Positions 1 to 11,393 of a stretch of DNA of 64,000 bases are shown here, in pieces. Under the pieces are notes generated by a model. That model was given only the letters and a program-made list of their open reading frames with translations. It was not told where the DNA came from and searched no databases. The stretch is from positions 1-64,000 of the forward strand of contig CALNHX010003286.1 of NCBI GenBank assembly GCA_940337035.1, given 5' to 3'. Within the stretch, counting starts at the first letter, position 1. The number at the start of each line of letters is the position of its first letter. A program made the translations under genes and the position numbers. Source of the DNA: Agriotes lineatus (lineage: Eukaryota > Arthropoda > Insecta > Coleoptera > Elateridae).

Positions 1-1051
1 CACTAAAATCTGCACTATAGTAATTCTTAAATGCATTTTTGGCAGCCATTAGTGTCTTAATAACTAATAAAAGTGGAGAGACTGCAGTGGGGATTGGGAA
101 TCTTGGCAACAAGGTTGACGACAACAAATCCAGTTTCTATTGGAAAATAAAGAAAGCGTGAACACATCAATGATTCCTTACGTTTACATTCTCTCTGGAA
201 TATGACAGTATAAAAATGAGACATTTTTAGAAAATCATGATCTTCTATTTTCTTTTACAAAATCGAGGTAAATGCTGCAATCCATTCTTGTTAATCTTTA
301 TAGTCTATTGCAAGCCTAGTTTGTCTATCATTTTTCCCTTTTTGCCTTGCTATGTTTTAATATTTCATCTAATCATCTTAAGCATTCCTCTTTTGCCCTC
401 TGGTCTTGCTTTCAGTATGTCCAGTGAATTCTCTTATCTGAAAAAATATAACTTGGAAATGATGGTAAAATTACAATTTTAATATTACTTCAAGTAAAAC
501 ATAATCTATTCAGTTGGTTTTTGCAAAGTCTGACGCCACGCTAGGGAGACTATTACGTATGTGTACATATAATTTCTTCTTTTGTGAAGCTGAGTAACCG
601 ATTAAAGAATGCTTTTTATTTTGAGGTAATGGCTTACAGCAAAATCTTCTATTGGTAATCTAGTTGATTTCTACATATATAGATTGCTTATATTTAATCT
701 TGAAATGCCACTCTGTGGATATAGTGTATCCAACAGTGGGGACCTTGTAAATAGTAAGAGATACCGATTCGCTTAAATGAGACAAAATGTTTTGTTTCGC
801 ATCATAAACCACATTTATGTGTTAGAATTGCTGTTTTTTACTACAGAGGTAAAAACTGTAATTTTAATTTTTGATGTTTCGGTATACTTTGTAGCCTGTT
901 CTGGCTAGTTTAATTTAATTTTAGCTCAATTAAAATGCTTGCTACAATCGTCGGGGCGAAACCGGCTTCCAGGAAGCTTAGAATGCCAAAGTACTAATAA
1001 TAAACTCAAGCTTAATTACCCAGGAAAGAATACAAAATAACTTTTCTAAAC
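1..1051. other. AT-rich stretch, no gene seen
   Basis: Only short open frames without recognisable motifs. No repeat, RNA gene or transposon end could be supported here. Confidence 0.6.
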
Positions 1052-1055
1052 GTAT

Positions 1056-1684
1056 TGTTACGTTTTTCACGTTCAGGCTATTTAAAAATTATTCACTGCT
1101 TCTGTATTAAACATTTATTTACAACAATTAATTATGATTATTTACAAATACACGAATTACTTAAACTACGAACTATAGGCACTATTTCTAACAACGATAC
1201 ATTTATTTATTATTTACACTGGTTAAACTTCAACTATTTATGTGGCTTTTTACGCGTTTAACACTAATGATTTATGTGGTTATCGTTACATGTTATCTAC
1301 CTCACTTGGGTTAATGGATTATATACACAAGGGTCTATTTATATGGGAGCGCTTTGCTGCCGAATTTCTAACTGAACTCAGGACTGCGGGAGAACTGCCT
1401 GCGGGTCCGACGGCCGGGTATTTATATGGCCAATAATTCCCTTCCGGAAGCTTCCAGATAGTCTCGACTATTCCAGCATAATTCCCGCAAATGCATGACG
1501 CATTTGACCTCGGGCGCGTTCTCGGGGCGTCTGTTCTAAATGACTCACCGCGCACACCTGCTTCTGCCTGCGGCTTCTGATTCACGCGCTGGCGGCCGCC
1601 TGCAAGGTCGCCTCTCGAACTTCGAGAATAATCTGGGCACTGGGTCGGATCTCCGGGGCAATGGCCGGCTGTAGAATCGTTACA
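1056..1684 (-). mobile_element. Solo LTR of an LTR retrotransposon
   Basis: The block begins TGTTACG and ends CGTTACA, the TG...CA form of LTR ends, and is flanked by the 4-bp direct repeat GTAT (1052-1055 and 1685-1688), as left by retroviral-type integration. On the minus strand a TATA box (TATAAATACCC near 1415-1425) is followed by a TCAGTT initiator-like sequence and GC-rich sequence, and an AATAAA signal lies near the far end (about 1100), so transcription would run leftward. No gag or pol sequence lies next to it, so it looks like a solo LTR left by LTR-LTR recombination. Family not assigned. Confidence 0.65.
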
Positions 1685-2448
1685 GTATAATGAATTCCAG
1701 CTAGATACATAGTAAATTATATTGTATTCAAAACAAGAAATAAAAATGTAACAATGCTTGTAAAATTAATAATACCCTTTTAACGGAGCGTCTCTCTCGC
1801 TGGAAATCGGGCATGGTAGTTTCTTTTGGACCAGCATATATGTAGAGTAGTTCTGATGTCACGTAGGCAGTTCGTCGAGCCTGTGCAGATAAGATGTTAG
1901 TTAGCGAAGGCCGCTTAATGGCGGTACATAAACAACGAATTCCGTCTTCAAATTGTTGAAAGTGCGGGCAATTTTAAGTTAACTTACATGCATTCCTGGT
2001 GCAACTCGTATTTATCGCGGCCTGCAGATGTGCCACGTATGGCGAGATTACGTGCGGCGTGTGTATTTAGCTGGTTTATCTTCCTCAGGACTTTTGGAAA
2101 AGCAGGTGAACGGTGCTACGTATAATTGAATTATGTTCGGGCCTTGCAGGCGACGTTTGCCCGGGAAAATATGACTTTTAGGCCGCGGTTTGCCACTAAC
2201 ATGCAGCGGGAAATGGCTCGGGAATTCCACCGTGCCTCGTCGGGATGTTTTGCTTTCGCTGCGGCCACATACAGGCTGGGCCCTCGGAGGCGATTCTTAA
2301 GCCGCCCTTGTGCTGCGTTGTCTAGGGTGTAATTAGTAATTTTTAGGGCCGGCTAATTAAGTATTTTGATTGGTGCGAGTTAGCAGCACGTATCTAAGGT
2401 GTCGGACGAGCGAATGGGACCTGGGAGAATTATTTATAGGTGTCTTGC

Positions 2449-2755
2449 TGATGATTCTGCGGTTCCCCCGAGTAAGACGGTTTAGGTATCGATTAGCTGG
2501 TCGGGTCTCTAGTTGATGAGCCTAGAAGCCCCCCGAACTAGAGGGTCTAGATACGGGATATCAGGTCGGACCTAGTTGATGAGCCTAGAGTCCCCCCGAA
2601 CTAGAGGGTCTAGATACGGGATATCAGGTCGGCTCTCTAGTTGATAAGTCTAGAGAACCCTGAACTAGAGAATCCAGGTACGGGTTATCTGGTAGGATCT
2701 TTAGTTCATGAGCCTAGAGGCCCCCCGAACTAGACGGTATAGGTGGCAGGAATTA
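2449..2755. repeat. Tandem repeat, 63-65 bp unit, about 4.5 copies
   Basis: The anchor AGTTGATGAGCCTAGA recurs at 2511, 2574, 2639 and (diverged) 2703, giving periods of 63-65 bp. A degenerate copy precedes them from about 2449. Units contain CTAGTT/AACTAG dyads. The repeat lies in the transcribed part of the LTR-like block at 2449-3066. Confidence 0.8.
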
Positions 2756-3066
2756 TACTCAAACAGCCTAAGGGTCCTCCTGAGCATAATTGGATTAGGA
2801 AAAAGCTACCGGAAAATTCTGTCTTGCCTTAGCTTCGATTTCTCCTTTTATACCCTGGGCTGGCGTAATCAGCGGTTCTCGCCAGTTTGTTGGAGCGGGG
2901 ATTCTTGCATTGGGTGCGCGGCGGTGACCCTGCGTCTCCTCGCGATGACGTCGCTTATCGCTATCGGCGCGGCGCTCCGATTCATAACATGGTGCAAGCC
3001 AAAGGGGGAACGCGCAAATTAATTTTTAATTACAAAATTGCGTTCGCGCTGGGCGAAACGTTACAA
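2449..3066 (-). mobile_element. LTR-like promoter block, minus orientation
   Basis: Read on the minus strand the block starts TGTAACGTTTCGCCC at 3066 and carries a TATA box (TATAAAAGGAG, 2842-2852). It matches, in inverted orientation, the block starting at 17896 over roughly the first 250 bases. Downstream of the TATA box the two copies diverge and each carries its own tandem repeat. The far end is not clear; it probably reaches about 1.99 kb or further left. No internal retrotransposon coding region adjoins it. Confidence 0.5.
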
Positions 3067-4314
3067 CTTATACAGTGAGAATAATGTAAAACTATACATA
3101 GTTGAATTATACAAAATTAGACATAAAGAATTTACTTAATGTTACCATAGTGTTTGTAAACAAAACAATAACACAGTGACTATAGAAACTAATTGAAATT
3201 GGATTATTGCATTGTAATTTCAAAACCGACAATTGTTATTAAAATGGGCAAATTGATTAATGCTAAAATAAAGTTGTCAATGTATAGTCTTACATTATTC
3301 ACACTGTATAGTTATCAATTCACAATCGCACATAGCTGATTTTGACGTTATTAAGGCTTATTTTAATAACAATTTTAACCAGTTGTGGAGTAAATGAATC
3401 CAAAGTTTTTATTCCAAATTGATACACTAAGAAGGACCACAATTTCACCGACCTCCACATTTGACACTGTTTATATGAATTTGACAACTAAAATGTAAAT
3501 ATTCTTACTGTTGCATGTTGGATATTGTTATAATTGCAAGCATTCTTCCTATGGTAGTAGTTACACTATTGCCGCGATAAAAATTGAAGGAATCGCTGCC
3601 TTGAATATTTGAATTATCAAAGATTAGTATTCTCAAAGGTGTCTTAATAGGAAGGAAACATTTGATATGTATGAAATGCATGTTATAACTTTTAATGCAA
3701 TTTGCTCATTAACCTGTATTCACTTAAAAAAAAACAAAATGTAGAACAATTGGTTTAATATGAGAAAACTACTAAAAGATATAATATTGATGACTAGACG
3801 GCACAGATATTGGCGACAAAGCTTTACAGGCCACCATGGAAGTAAAAAAAGTGTAAAACTAAGTGAATGGTTTGATATCGTATTCAATCGAAATATGGAT
3901 CGCTTATCAAAAGGCAAACTCTTACAGAAAGATCTTATTCTGTTCCATTTAGTGAGTTCTTAGCTTAACTTTCGATAAAATTCCATTTGAGATTCTAAAA
4001 CTGATTATAATCTTAGAGCCAGCGACCAAAATAGTTACGTCATTCATCAAGAAACCATTCCATGTTATTATACTTTCTTAATATCGCTGGTAATTAATTC
4101 GCAAGTTTGCCTGTTATTTGGTGGTGGAGAAAGCTGCGGCAGAGGCGCAAAGGGCTAGAGATATTTCAATTTCTTGTGGTCCGTGGGAAAAGTATCCCCA
4201 GTAGGTCATGTTTAGTTATGTGAAGTACCTAACTCGACAAAATGCTACGTATACTTTTTAAACTAGGTTATAATTTTTGACGGACCACACCTAATAAATC
4301 AGTTAGAATTAAAT
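3067..4314. other. AT-rich stretch, no gene supported
   Basis: Two overlapping short open frames at 3720-3963 on opposite strands have no recognisable motif. Nothing else is seen until the pseudogene at 4315. Confidence 0.5.
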
Positions 4315-5447
4315 GATCTTATTCGAGATCTCAATTTGTCAAAAAATAAAGCAGAAATACTAGGATCTAGACTCCAAGGATGGAAACTGTTAGCTCCAGG
4401 CACACATATTTCTGTGTATCGTAATCGTCAGAAAAGCTATCACAGTATTTTTCAACCGACGAGGGTCTTTTATACTGCAATAATGTGAACGATTTGATGT
4501 TGGCATTAGATCACCAACACCATCCAGAAGAATGGCGCCTTTTTATGGATGCTTCGAAATGGAGTTTGAAAGCTGCCCTTCTTCACATAGGAAACGTTTA
4601 TCCATCCATCCCCGTTGGCCACGCAATCCACATGAAAGAAACGTATGAAAATATGACTCGTCTTCTCGACAGAATTAATTACAAAATGTACAAATGGTAT
4701 ATCAGCGCAGACCTCGAAGCTGTAGCAATTCTACTCGGTTTACAACTAGAGTATACAAAGTACTGCTGTTTTCTTTGCGAGTGGGACAGTCTATTATGAA
4801 ATTCCCACTACATTGTTAAAGACTGGCCAGTCAGGGCTCAGTATATTCCTGGACAAAAGAATACACTTCATAAGCCACTAGTGGAACCTGATAAAATATT
4901 TCTACCGCCACTACACATAAAATTAGGTTTGATAAAACATGTCATCAAAGCAATGGATAAAGATGGCCGTGGATTCCAATACCTTAAACACAAATTTCCC
5001 AATATCTCAGGTGCAAAATTTATAGTGGGAATATTTGTAGGACCTCAAATTAAACTTTTACAAGATTCAATATTTGAAGAAACCTTAAGTGACTTGGAGC
5101 GTGTTGCTTGGAATGCTTTTAAAAGTGTGCCTCAAAATTTTCTAGGAAACACAAAATCTGACAATTATATAACACTTATTAATGAACTTCTTAGAAGTTA
5201 CCATAAATTGAGCTGTAACATGAGCCTTAAAATACATTTTTTCCACTAGCACCTGGATTTCTTTCCCCCGAACCTCGGCGACGTCAATGATGTACACGGT
5301 GAAAGGTTTCATCCAGACATTTCTGTTATTGAAAAACGTTATCAAGGCAAGTGGAACAGTGAAATGCTTGCCGATTATTGTTGGACATTGATATCAGAAA
5401 GTGCGGAAGAACAGTATAAAAGAACCGTAAAAAGAAAAAATAATTAA
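4315..5447 (+). pseudogene. Multicopy arthropod TE-type protein, decayed
   Basis: This matches, from memory, an uncharacterised protein family found in many copies in arthropod genomes and probably carried by a transposon; its reaction is unknown to me. Visible blocks in order are: an N-terminal segment rich in SxxKAEILGSRLQGW (frame of 4315), EEWRLFMDASKWSLKAALLH, KYCCFLCEWDS, LPPLHIKLGLIKH, AWNAFKSVPQNFLGN, CNMSLKIHFFH and HGERFHPDISVIEKRYQGKW near the end. One frameshift separates 4315-4450 from 4485 onward. After that a single frame runs to the stop at 5447, broken only by an in-frame TGA at 4797 and TAG at 5247. Each stop is one substitution from a sense codon, so the copy was lost fairly recently. 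No flanking terminal repeat was found. The full-length LINE at 5631 lies just downstream. Confidence 0.6.
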
Positions 5448-5630
5448 ACAGGACGATAGCATACAGCTCCATGTAATGTACATAGGTACCTAATTGATAT
5501 AATTTCATTTACTTTTCAATAATTTTATTTTCCAAAACCTGACGTGTCAGAATAAATTTGTTTTTATTACTATTATTAGAACTATAAAAGAAACGAAAAT
5601 TGTACATAGTTTCTAAAGAAAATTTAAAAA

Positions 5631-8600
5631 GCGGGTAGCGGGAGGTACTTCTTCACGATCCCGGTGAAGAACAGACCTCCTCAGGAAATGGCGACCCTGC
5701 CCTTGCTAGCTCTTAATTTTTCCAACGCCCTTCCCTGGAAAAATTATGTCCCATAAACCCAATCCTACCCACGTCAATGATCCTTTCCCACATCCCAGCC
5801 CCTAGAGGAAAGCCAGTGGATGATTATCTCTAGTATCATCCCAAGAGAATCTCATGGATAACAAAATCCGGAGTATAAACATTCCAAGGGGAGATAGGCC
5901 TCTTAGCTGGGGACAGTAGCCTATCTAGGGGCAGTTCACCCCAAAATCAAAGAACCCGGTCCTCCAGGTTGGGGGTTGAAGCGTAAAGGTTAGCTCCCTT
6001 ATATTCGTAAAAACTATAAAATGCTAAAAATCCCAATAATGAGCCTCGGAAAAGCTCGGACGGAAAAAATGGAAAAAGACAAAGGCAAAGAAAACGGATA
6101 ACGAACATTGGTACATGGAACGTACAAGGATGTAGAGGAAAAAATGGAAGATATATTATCAGAATTAAGAAAAAACAGAATGGACATTGTAGCATTAACT
6201 GAAACGAAAAGAAAAGGTAGTGGTATCGAGGAAATTGGCAAATACATCCACATATACAGCGGAGTATCAAAAGAAGAACGTGCTAAGAGAGGGGTATCCC
6301 TGCTAATACATACTAAATTCAAAACTGGCATAACAAATTGGGAAACATTAAATGAACGAATTGTTACTGTAAATCTAAATTACCGGGGCACTAAAATCTC
6401 AATTATAGGAGTGTACGCTCCAAATGAAGATGCTCCAGATGCAGAAAAAGACCAGTATCAAGAAATACTAGATGAAACAATAAACAGCATTGGAAACAGC
6501 AGAGAAGTAATTATCCTAGGTGATCTGAATGCCAGAACCGGAAAAAAAGACAAAGACCCCATTGTTGGAAAATTCGGAGAAGAGACTAGAAATGAAAACG
6601 GCCAGAGACTTATAGATACCTGCCACCAGCATAACCTTAAAATCATGAATGGGTTCTTTGAGCACAAGCAAATCCATAAATATACGTGGACGCAAACAAC
6701 AAGAAACCTAAAATCTATAATCGATTATATTATCATCAAACAGGAAACAAAAATAATTGTACTAGATGTACGAGTCCATAGAGGCGCCGAATGTGGAAGT
6801 GACCACTACTTAGTAAAATCAAAAATTATTATACCGTATACATATTACAAGAAACGCGAGGAAGAAAATATATGTACAACAACAGAAATAGAAAATCCCC
6901 GAATGTATAATACTGAAGGACTGCTAGAAGAAAGTACCAGATACCTGTATCAGAAACGACTCGATCAAGCCCTAAATGAAGATTTTATAGAAACACCAAC
7001 GGAAGATCTATATAATCATATCGTAAAGGCACTCCACCAAGCAGCAAATGAAGCAATTGGGGAAAAATACCCAAAATTAAAGAGGAAGAACGACTGGTGG
7101 AATGAAAATTTAGAAGAGCAAAAGCAGAAAAAGCAAACAGCCTACCACAAATGGTTGAATACGAAAGATATATCAGATAAAATACTGTATAAACGGGAAC
7201 AGTCTAAGTACAGACGTCTTATAATAACAGCAAAAAATTCATGGTGGGAAAGAAATTGCAAACAGTTGGATACGTATATAGGCGGCACTAAATCATCAGA
7301 AGCGTGGAAGTTTTTAAAACACATACGAAAAAACAAGTCGCATAAAACGAATATACCAATTATATCAACGGACAAGTGGGAAAAATACTACAGAGAATTA
7401 TTGGTAGAACAAAGGCAAGAATTCATAAGAACATCTCCGAAAGTATATAGAGTCCATGGAGAAGATATAACAATCAACGCAGAAATTATGAAAAACGCGA
7501 TTGCTGCACTAAAAAATAGGAAATCGTCAGGTCCAGGGGGAATATCAGCGGAGCTTATAAAATACGGATCGGAAAAAATGCAAAGAATGTTAACTGTACT
7601 TTTTAATAAATACTTAAATGGAAATGAAGTACCACGAGAATGGAAAACAGCCTGGATAACATCAATCCACAAAAAGGGACGAGTAGATATATGCAGCAAT
7701 TACAGATGTATATCGGTTACAAGCACAATGAGTAGGCTATATGGTAAAGTACTAAAAATTATGCTCGAACACGAATATCAACCATACGAATTAGAAGAGC
7801 AGAGCGGATTTAGAGCTGGACGCTCATGTGTCGATAATATATTCTGCCTAACTCAAATAATAGAAAAAAAAATGGCCACTGCTAGAGATACCAACCTATT
7901 ATTTGTCGATCTAACCAAAGCCTATGATAGTGTTCCGATATGTAAACTGTGGGAGGTTATAGAAAAAAGTAATATAAACGCTACCATTATACAAGCGATA
8001 AAACAACTATACGAAAATTCAATATCGCAGATAAAAATGGGGAATAAAATATCTAAAGGTTTCGTAGTGACAAAAGGTCTGAGGCAAGGATGCTGTCTAT
8101 CCCCAACTTTATTTAAGATCTACATTAGTGAAGTCCTAAACCAATGGAGAAGGAAATGCCAGGGAATGGGGATTCCGATTACAGACGATTCAACGTTATA
8201 TACCTTGCACTTCGCCGATGATCAGGTGATTGTAGCACAGGACAAAGAAGATCTGGAATATATGGGCCGCAAACTAAAGGAAGAATATGAAAAATGGGGA
8301 TTAAGCATTAATATGGAAAAAACGAAATATCTGTGTATTGGGGGAAAAGAAGAACACCTGGAATTGGAAAATAAAGAAATAATACAAGCATGCCAAGAGT
8401 ATATCTATCTGGGCGTAACTATAAATAACACTGGAAAACAAGAACAAGAAATAAATAATAAAGTGATAAAAGGAAAAAAAAATAATAGGCGCCTTAAATT
8501 CTATCCTATGGGATAAAAATATAAGACACACTACGAAGACTCAGATATATAACTCAATATTAAAAAGCGTCATGACATACGGCTGCGAGGTATGGCAAAT

Positions 8601-8969
8601 TAATAAAAGGGAGGAAAACAAACTCTTAGCAACGGAAATGGATTATTGGCGACGATCGGCCGGAATATCTCGCACAGCGAGAGTAAGGAACACGAGAATC
8701 AGAGAAATTATGAAGGCAGAGAAGACAATAATAGATGAAATAAAAGACAGACAGTTAACCTGGTACGGCCATGTACAGCGTATGGGAGATGAACGTATCC
8801 CCAAACAAGTTATGAATTGGACCCCTCGAGAAAGGAGAAGACGTGGACGGCCAAGAAACACGTGGGCAGGAAATATTAGAAAATTGATGTCCGAGCGCAA
8901 CTTAGAAGATGGAGATTGGATAAATCGCAATAGATGGAGATTGGGAACCGGAAAACGACATATATATAT
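5631..8969 (+). mobile_element. Full-length RTE-type LINE with target duplication
   Basis: The 11-bp sequence AAATTTAAAAA stands immediately before (5620-5630) and after (8970-8980) this block and is read as the target-site duplication. The element starts GCGGGTAGCGGGAGG, has a GC-richer leader of about 0.45 kb, then an endonuclease and reverse transcriptase reading frame, and ends in a short (TA)n tail instead of poly(A), as in many RTE-type LINEs. It is therefore not 5'-truncated. The coding frame is broken at two homopolymer A runs. Clade assignment rests on the endonuclease-RT order and the C-terminal WYGHV...GRPRNTW block. Confidence 0.8.
6108..8516 (+). CDS. LINE endonuclease-reverse transcriptase (main frame)
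   Basis: This frame encodes most of the LINE protein that nicks target DNA and copies its own RNA there. An APE-type endonuclease occupies about residues 1-235: LTETK near residue 30, GVYAPNED, ILGDLNART near 138 and GSDHYLVKSKI near 231. The reverse transcriptase follows: SGPGGISAELIKYG, EEQSGFRAGRS, FVDLTKAYD near 599, GLRQGCCLSPTLF and the catalytic FADD box near 702 (8211-8222). The apparent start is TTG and is not the real one. The usual opening IGTWNVQG lies in the neighbouring frame from 6107, separated by one extra A in the run near 6154-6160. The frame ends at 8516 because of one extra A in the run at 8474-8482; the C-terminus resumes in the other frame. Otherwise no stops, so the copy is young. 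Confidence 0.85.
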   Translation: MVHGTYKDVEEKMEDILSELRKNRMDIVALTETKRKGSGIEEIGKYIHIYSGVSKEERAKRGVSLLIHTKFKTGITNWETLNERIVTVNLNYRGTKISIIGVYAPNEDAPDAEKDQYQEILDETINSIGNSREVIILGDLNARTGKKDKDPIVGKFGEETRNENGQRLIDTCHQHNLKIMNGFFEHKQIHKYTWTQTTRNLKSIIDYIIIKQETKIIVLDVRVHRGAECGSDHYLVKSKIIIPYTYYKKREEENICTTTEIENPRMYNTEGLLEESTRYLYQKRLDQALNEDFIETPTEDLYNHIVKALHQAANEAIGEKYPKLKRKNDWWNENLEEQKQKKQTAYHKWLNTKDISDKILYKREQSKYRRLIITAKNSWWERNCKQLDTYIGGTKSSEAWKFLKHIRKNKSHKTNIPIISTDKWEKYYRELLVEQRQEFIRTSPKVYRVHGEDITINAEIMKNAIAALKNRKSSGPGGISAELIKYGSEKMQRMLTVLFNKYLNGNEVPREWKTAWITSIHKKGRVDICSNYRCISVTSTMSRLYGKVLKIMLEHEYQPYELEEQSGFRAGRSCVDNIFCLTQIIEKKMATARDTNLLFVDLTKAYDSVPICKLWEVIEKSNINATIIQAIKQLYENSISQIKMGNKISKGFVVTKGLRQGCCLSPTLFKIYISEVLNQWRRKCQGMGIPITDDSTLYTLHFADDQVIVAQDKEDLEYMGRKLKEEYEKWGLSINMEKTKYLCIGGKEEHLELENKEIIQACQEYIYLGVTINNTGKQEQEINNKVIKGKKNNRRLKFYPMG

Positions 8970-9012
8970 AAATTTAAAAACTGAAAAATGTGTGTCTAGT
9001 GATAATCATTAG
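8572..9012 (+). CDS. LINE protein C-terminal segment
   Basis: Continuation of the LINE protein in the frame reached after the A-run slip at 8474-8482; coding similarity in this frame already starts near 8483. It shows TYGCEVW, then a basic C-terminal block with WYGHVQRM, PKQVMNW, RRRRGRPRNTW and NRNRWRLGTGKRH. This block is typical of the C-terminus of RTE-like insect LINE proteins. The last codons run past the element's end (8969) into flanking DNA, so the natural stop may be missing or lie inside the (TA)n tail. Confidence 0.75.
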   Translation: MTYGCEVWQINKREENKLLATEMDYWRRSAGISRTARVRNTRIREIMKAEKTIIDEIKDRQLTWYGHVQRMGDERIPKQVMNWTPRERRRRGRPRNTWAGNIRKLMSERNLEDGDWINRNRWRLGTGKRHIYINLKTEKCVSSDNH

Positions 9013-10001
9013 GGATTTCCATAGTGTGTTGTTTTCGTCTTCATGATTTTCGCCCGCATTTCCTACATTACAATGTGCGTGATTTGATACCTCTGCAGGT
9101 TCAATTTCCCTAAGGTCATCAAATAATATAATGTATGTATTTTTAATAAGGTTTTCAAAGCTATTATTCAGTTTTATGTCGCTGGGTAATGTTTTTTTTT
9201 TGGTTGTCTCTCCAAAGAACGAAACGATATCGTAATTTTAAGATGTACATATTTTTAAAATAAAGTCTAATAATCTTTAAAAATGTTAGTTACAGGGTTA
9301 TTCAATTTAATATCCTGCAAAATTATAATTTTAGGCCGATCTTGATTTGGAGCAAGGTTCCCATTTGTTATTAATGCACCATCTTTCGCTGCAGTCATTA
9401 CGGTTTTGGTATTCTCGATGGCCCTTAAAGATATTTTTGTTGTTATTTCCTTTTCATTTAAAAACAGGAAAATTTTCTTTTTTACCAAATGGTTGTGGAC
9501 AAGAATAGTTCTTTATTTTAGGCAAAATAATCACAGTAAAACGATCGTTTAATCTCCTTAAAGAAATAACTTAAAAAGGGATTATTCTTACCTGATTCAG
9601 TTAATTGGGAATTTGTGCACATTTCCACCATTTTTCTCACGAATTGTTGCCATTTTTATCCAAATTTTTATCTAAGTTCTATCAAAATTTATAAATTTCT
9701 CACACACAGTTTGAATCTGGAAGTTTAAGCACTTCCAAGGTTACATGGGCAATACCACGTAACTGCAGATTCAACTGAAAAAATGGTCAAATGCAATTTA
9801 CACGTAGCTACATGAGCGTACTTTGGAAACGTTTTTTGTCTTAATAGCATGAAATTATGACATGAGTCGACATTATAATCATTCTACATAAATCAAATTT
9901 TAGCATAGGCTTACCATAAACTAAAGATACTTATTCCAAATTTGCACTAAAAGCACGTATAATTTACAAGCAGCAACGCGCAAAAACATGCAGCATCTGC
10001 C
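9013..10001. other. AT-rich intergenic stretch
   Basis: No coding motif is seen. A short sequence near 9750-9765 (GGCAATACCACGTA) recurs inverted at about 10182-10200, so the two may be remnant ends of an older element around the foldback at 10002-10175. Confidence 0.4.
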
Positions 10002-10175
10002 ATATTAGCTGGCCATAGACACACATTTAAAACCGCCACGAATGTAGTACATCCGTACCGGTTTTGAACATGTGTATATGTGCAGCTATAAGCTGGGCAC
10101 AAACACACGTTCAAAACCGCCACGAAAAACTACATTCGTGGCGGTTTTAAATGTGTGTCTATGGCCAGCTAATAT
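10002..10175. mobile_element. 174-bp MITE-like palindrome
   Basis: The ends are mirror images: ATATTAGCTGGCCATAGACA on the left and its reverse complement on the right, with near-perfect pairing for about 48 bp through CCGCCACGAATGTAGT. The middle contains a second, diverged pair of the same CCGCCACGAA/ACCGGTTTTGAAC sequence. It has no coding capacity. Superfamily unknown. Confidence 0.7.
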
Positions 10176-10464
10176 TGGCTCACAGATACGTGGTATTGCC
10201 ATATATCTAATATTTACTATATTGCTAGCGGCTATGAGTGGGAAACTCACCGATGAAGTGAGACACACAACCAACTCCTTCATGTATACGGTGAGCTGTG
10301 CGCAAGCGCGGCGGCGCCGTCCGCCCAATGGGGAAGTGGTCAAGTTTAAAATTTGCTTCTAAAGGCGGAGTTCGAATTTCCACGCATGCGCACGAGACGC
10401 GTTATACTCCAAGTGATATTATGTCGGCGCCGTAATGTTTTATGAAGTTTCCAGGCCCTACCAG

Positions 10465-10890
10465 CAATATACAGTGAATTTATTTTAATGGTTAACATAG
10501 CAGTTTCGTTTCTATGCCAGCATTTAATCATGCAGCTCACTTCCATAGTTACCAATAAAATCAATAGATTAGAGCGTTTATTTTACGAGTTAACATACCA
10601 ATTTAAATTAGGTACTTGCTAATAAGAAACTTTAATTTTATTACCGGAATATAGATATGCATACAAAAAGTAGATACGTAGGAACAACTTGTGTGTTGTA
10701 TCTTTTCTTTAGTGGTATACATTAGGATAACTATAAATTGTCTTTTTGACAAGTAATAATTCCTATGTTAACTCTTAAAATACACGCTCTAATCTATTGG
10801 TCTCATTTGTAACTATGGAAATAATCTGTATGATTAAATGGTGGCATGGAAACGAAACGCTTATGTTAACTATTAAAATAAATTCCCTGT
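10465..10890. repeat. Diverged inverted repeat, arms about 130 bp
   Basis: The sequence at 10465-10605 returns inverted at about 10760-10890; shared landmarks are CGCTCTAATCTATTG, GTAACTATGGAA and GTTAAC..TTAAAATAAATTC. The spacer is about 150 bp. Probably an old foldback or non-autonomous transposon. The short open frames inside the arms (opposite strands, same protein-like sequence) are a by-product of the repeat. Confidence 0.6.
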
Positions 10891-11029
10891 ATGTGTATTA
10901 TATATATGGGTATTGCGCGGAATTTCGTAAATCACGTGATTTGTCTGAGCCAATGGCAGCCTTATATGCATTCTCAGTAGCGTCAACGCGTGTTCCTTAA
11001 CACGAACCTGCAATAAACCCATTTTGGCC

Positions 11030-11393
11030 TATTTTGTAGATACTCGATATTGCATTGACAACGTCGATATGCCTGATCTCTTAACCAACTTGTAATTACC
11101 TTTTCAGTATGGCAAGCAGCTCTATCCTGCTGGAAAATGTAATCTCCGACGTCAGTTTTAAGACGAGGAATTGATGGTAGGAGTTCATTTTCAAGATTTT
11201 CCTGGTATTTTACTGCGTTGACAGTACCATCAATAAAAAGTAAATTACCAACGCCTTCACCTGACACACAGCCCCAAACCATTAGTGAAGCGAGAAATTT
11301 TATTTTTCGCACAGTCGTTATGGTACGCTTCAGTTGGAAATCTTATAACACGTTTGCTGCTATCTCCAACACAATCTTCAAAGCGAGATTCGT
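11030..11393 (-). pseudogene. Tc1/mariner-type transposase, catalytic half
   Basis: DDE transposase that would cut and join transposon ends. Read right to left: DESRFEDCVGDSSKRVIR (first catalytic Asp in DES), then after a frameshift MVWGCVSGEGVGNLLFIDG, LENELLPSIPRL and FQQDRAACHT with the second catalytic Asp. The PDLN..E region with the third acidic residue is not visible; similarity fades near 11050. The gene is split: its N-terminal half lies at 14302-14470, on the other side of the Academ-like element 11397-14298. Joined at the insertion site, the frame is continuous through WNDESRF. Confidence 0.8.

Noticed and set aside
10346..11000. Open frames at 10346-10564 (minus) and 10797-11000 (plus) with similar peptides
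   Set aside because: They are the same inverted-repeat sequence read twice, not two related genes.
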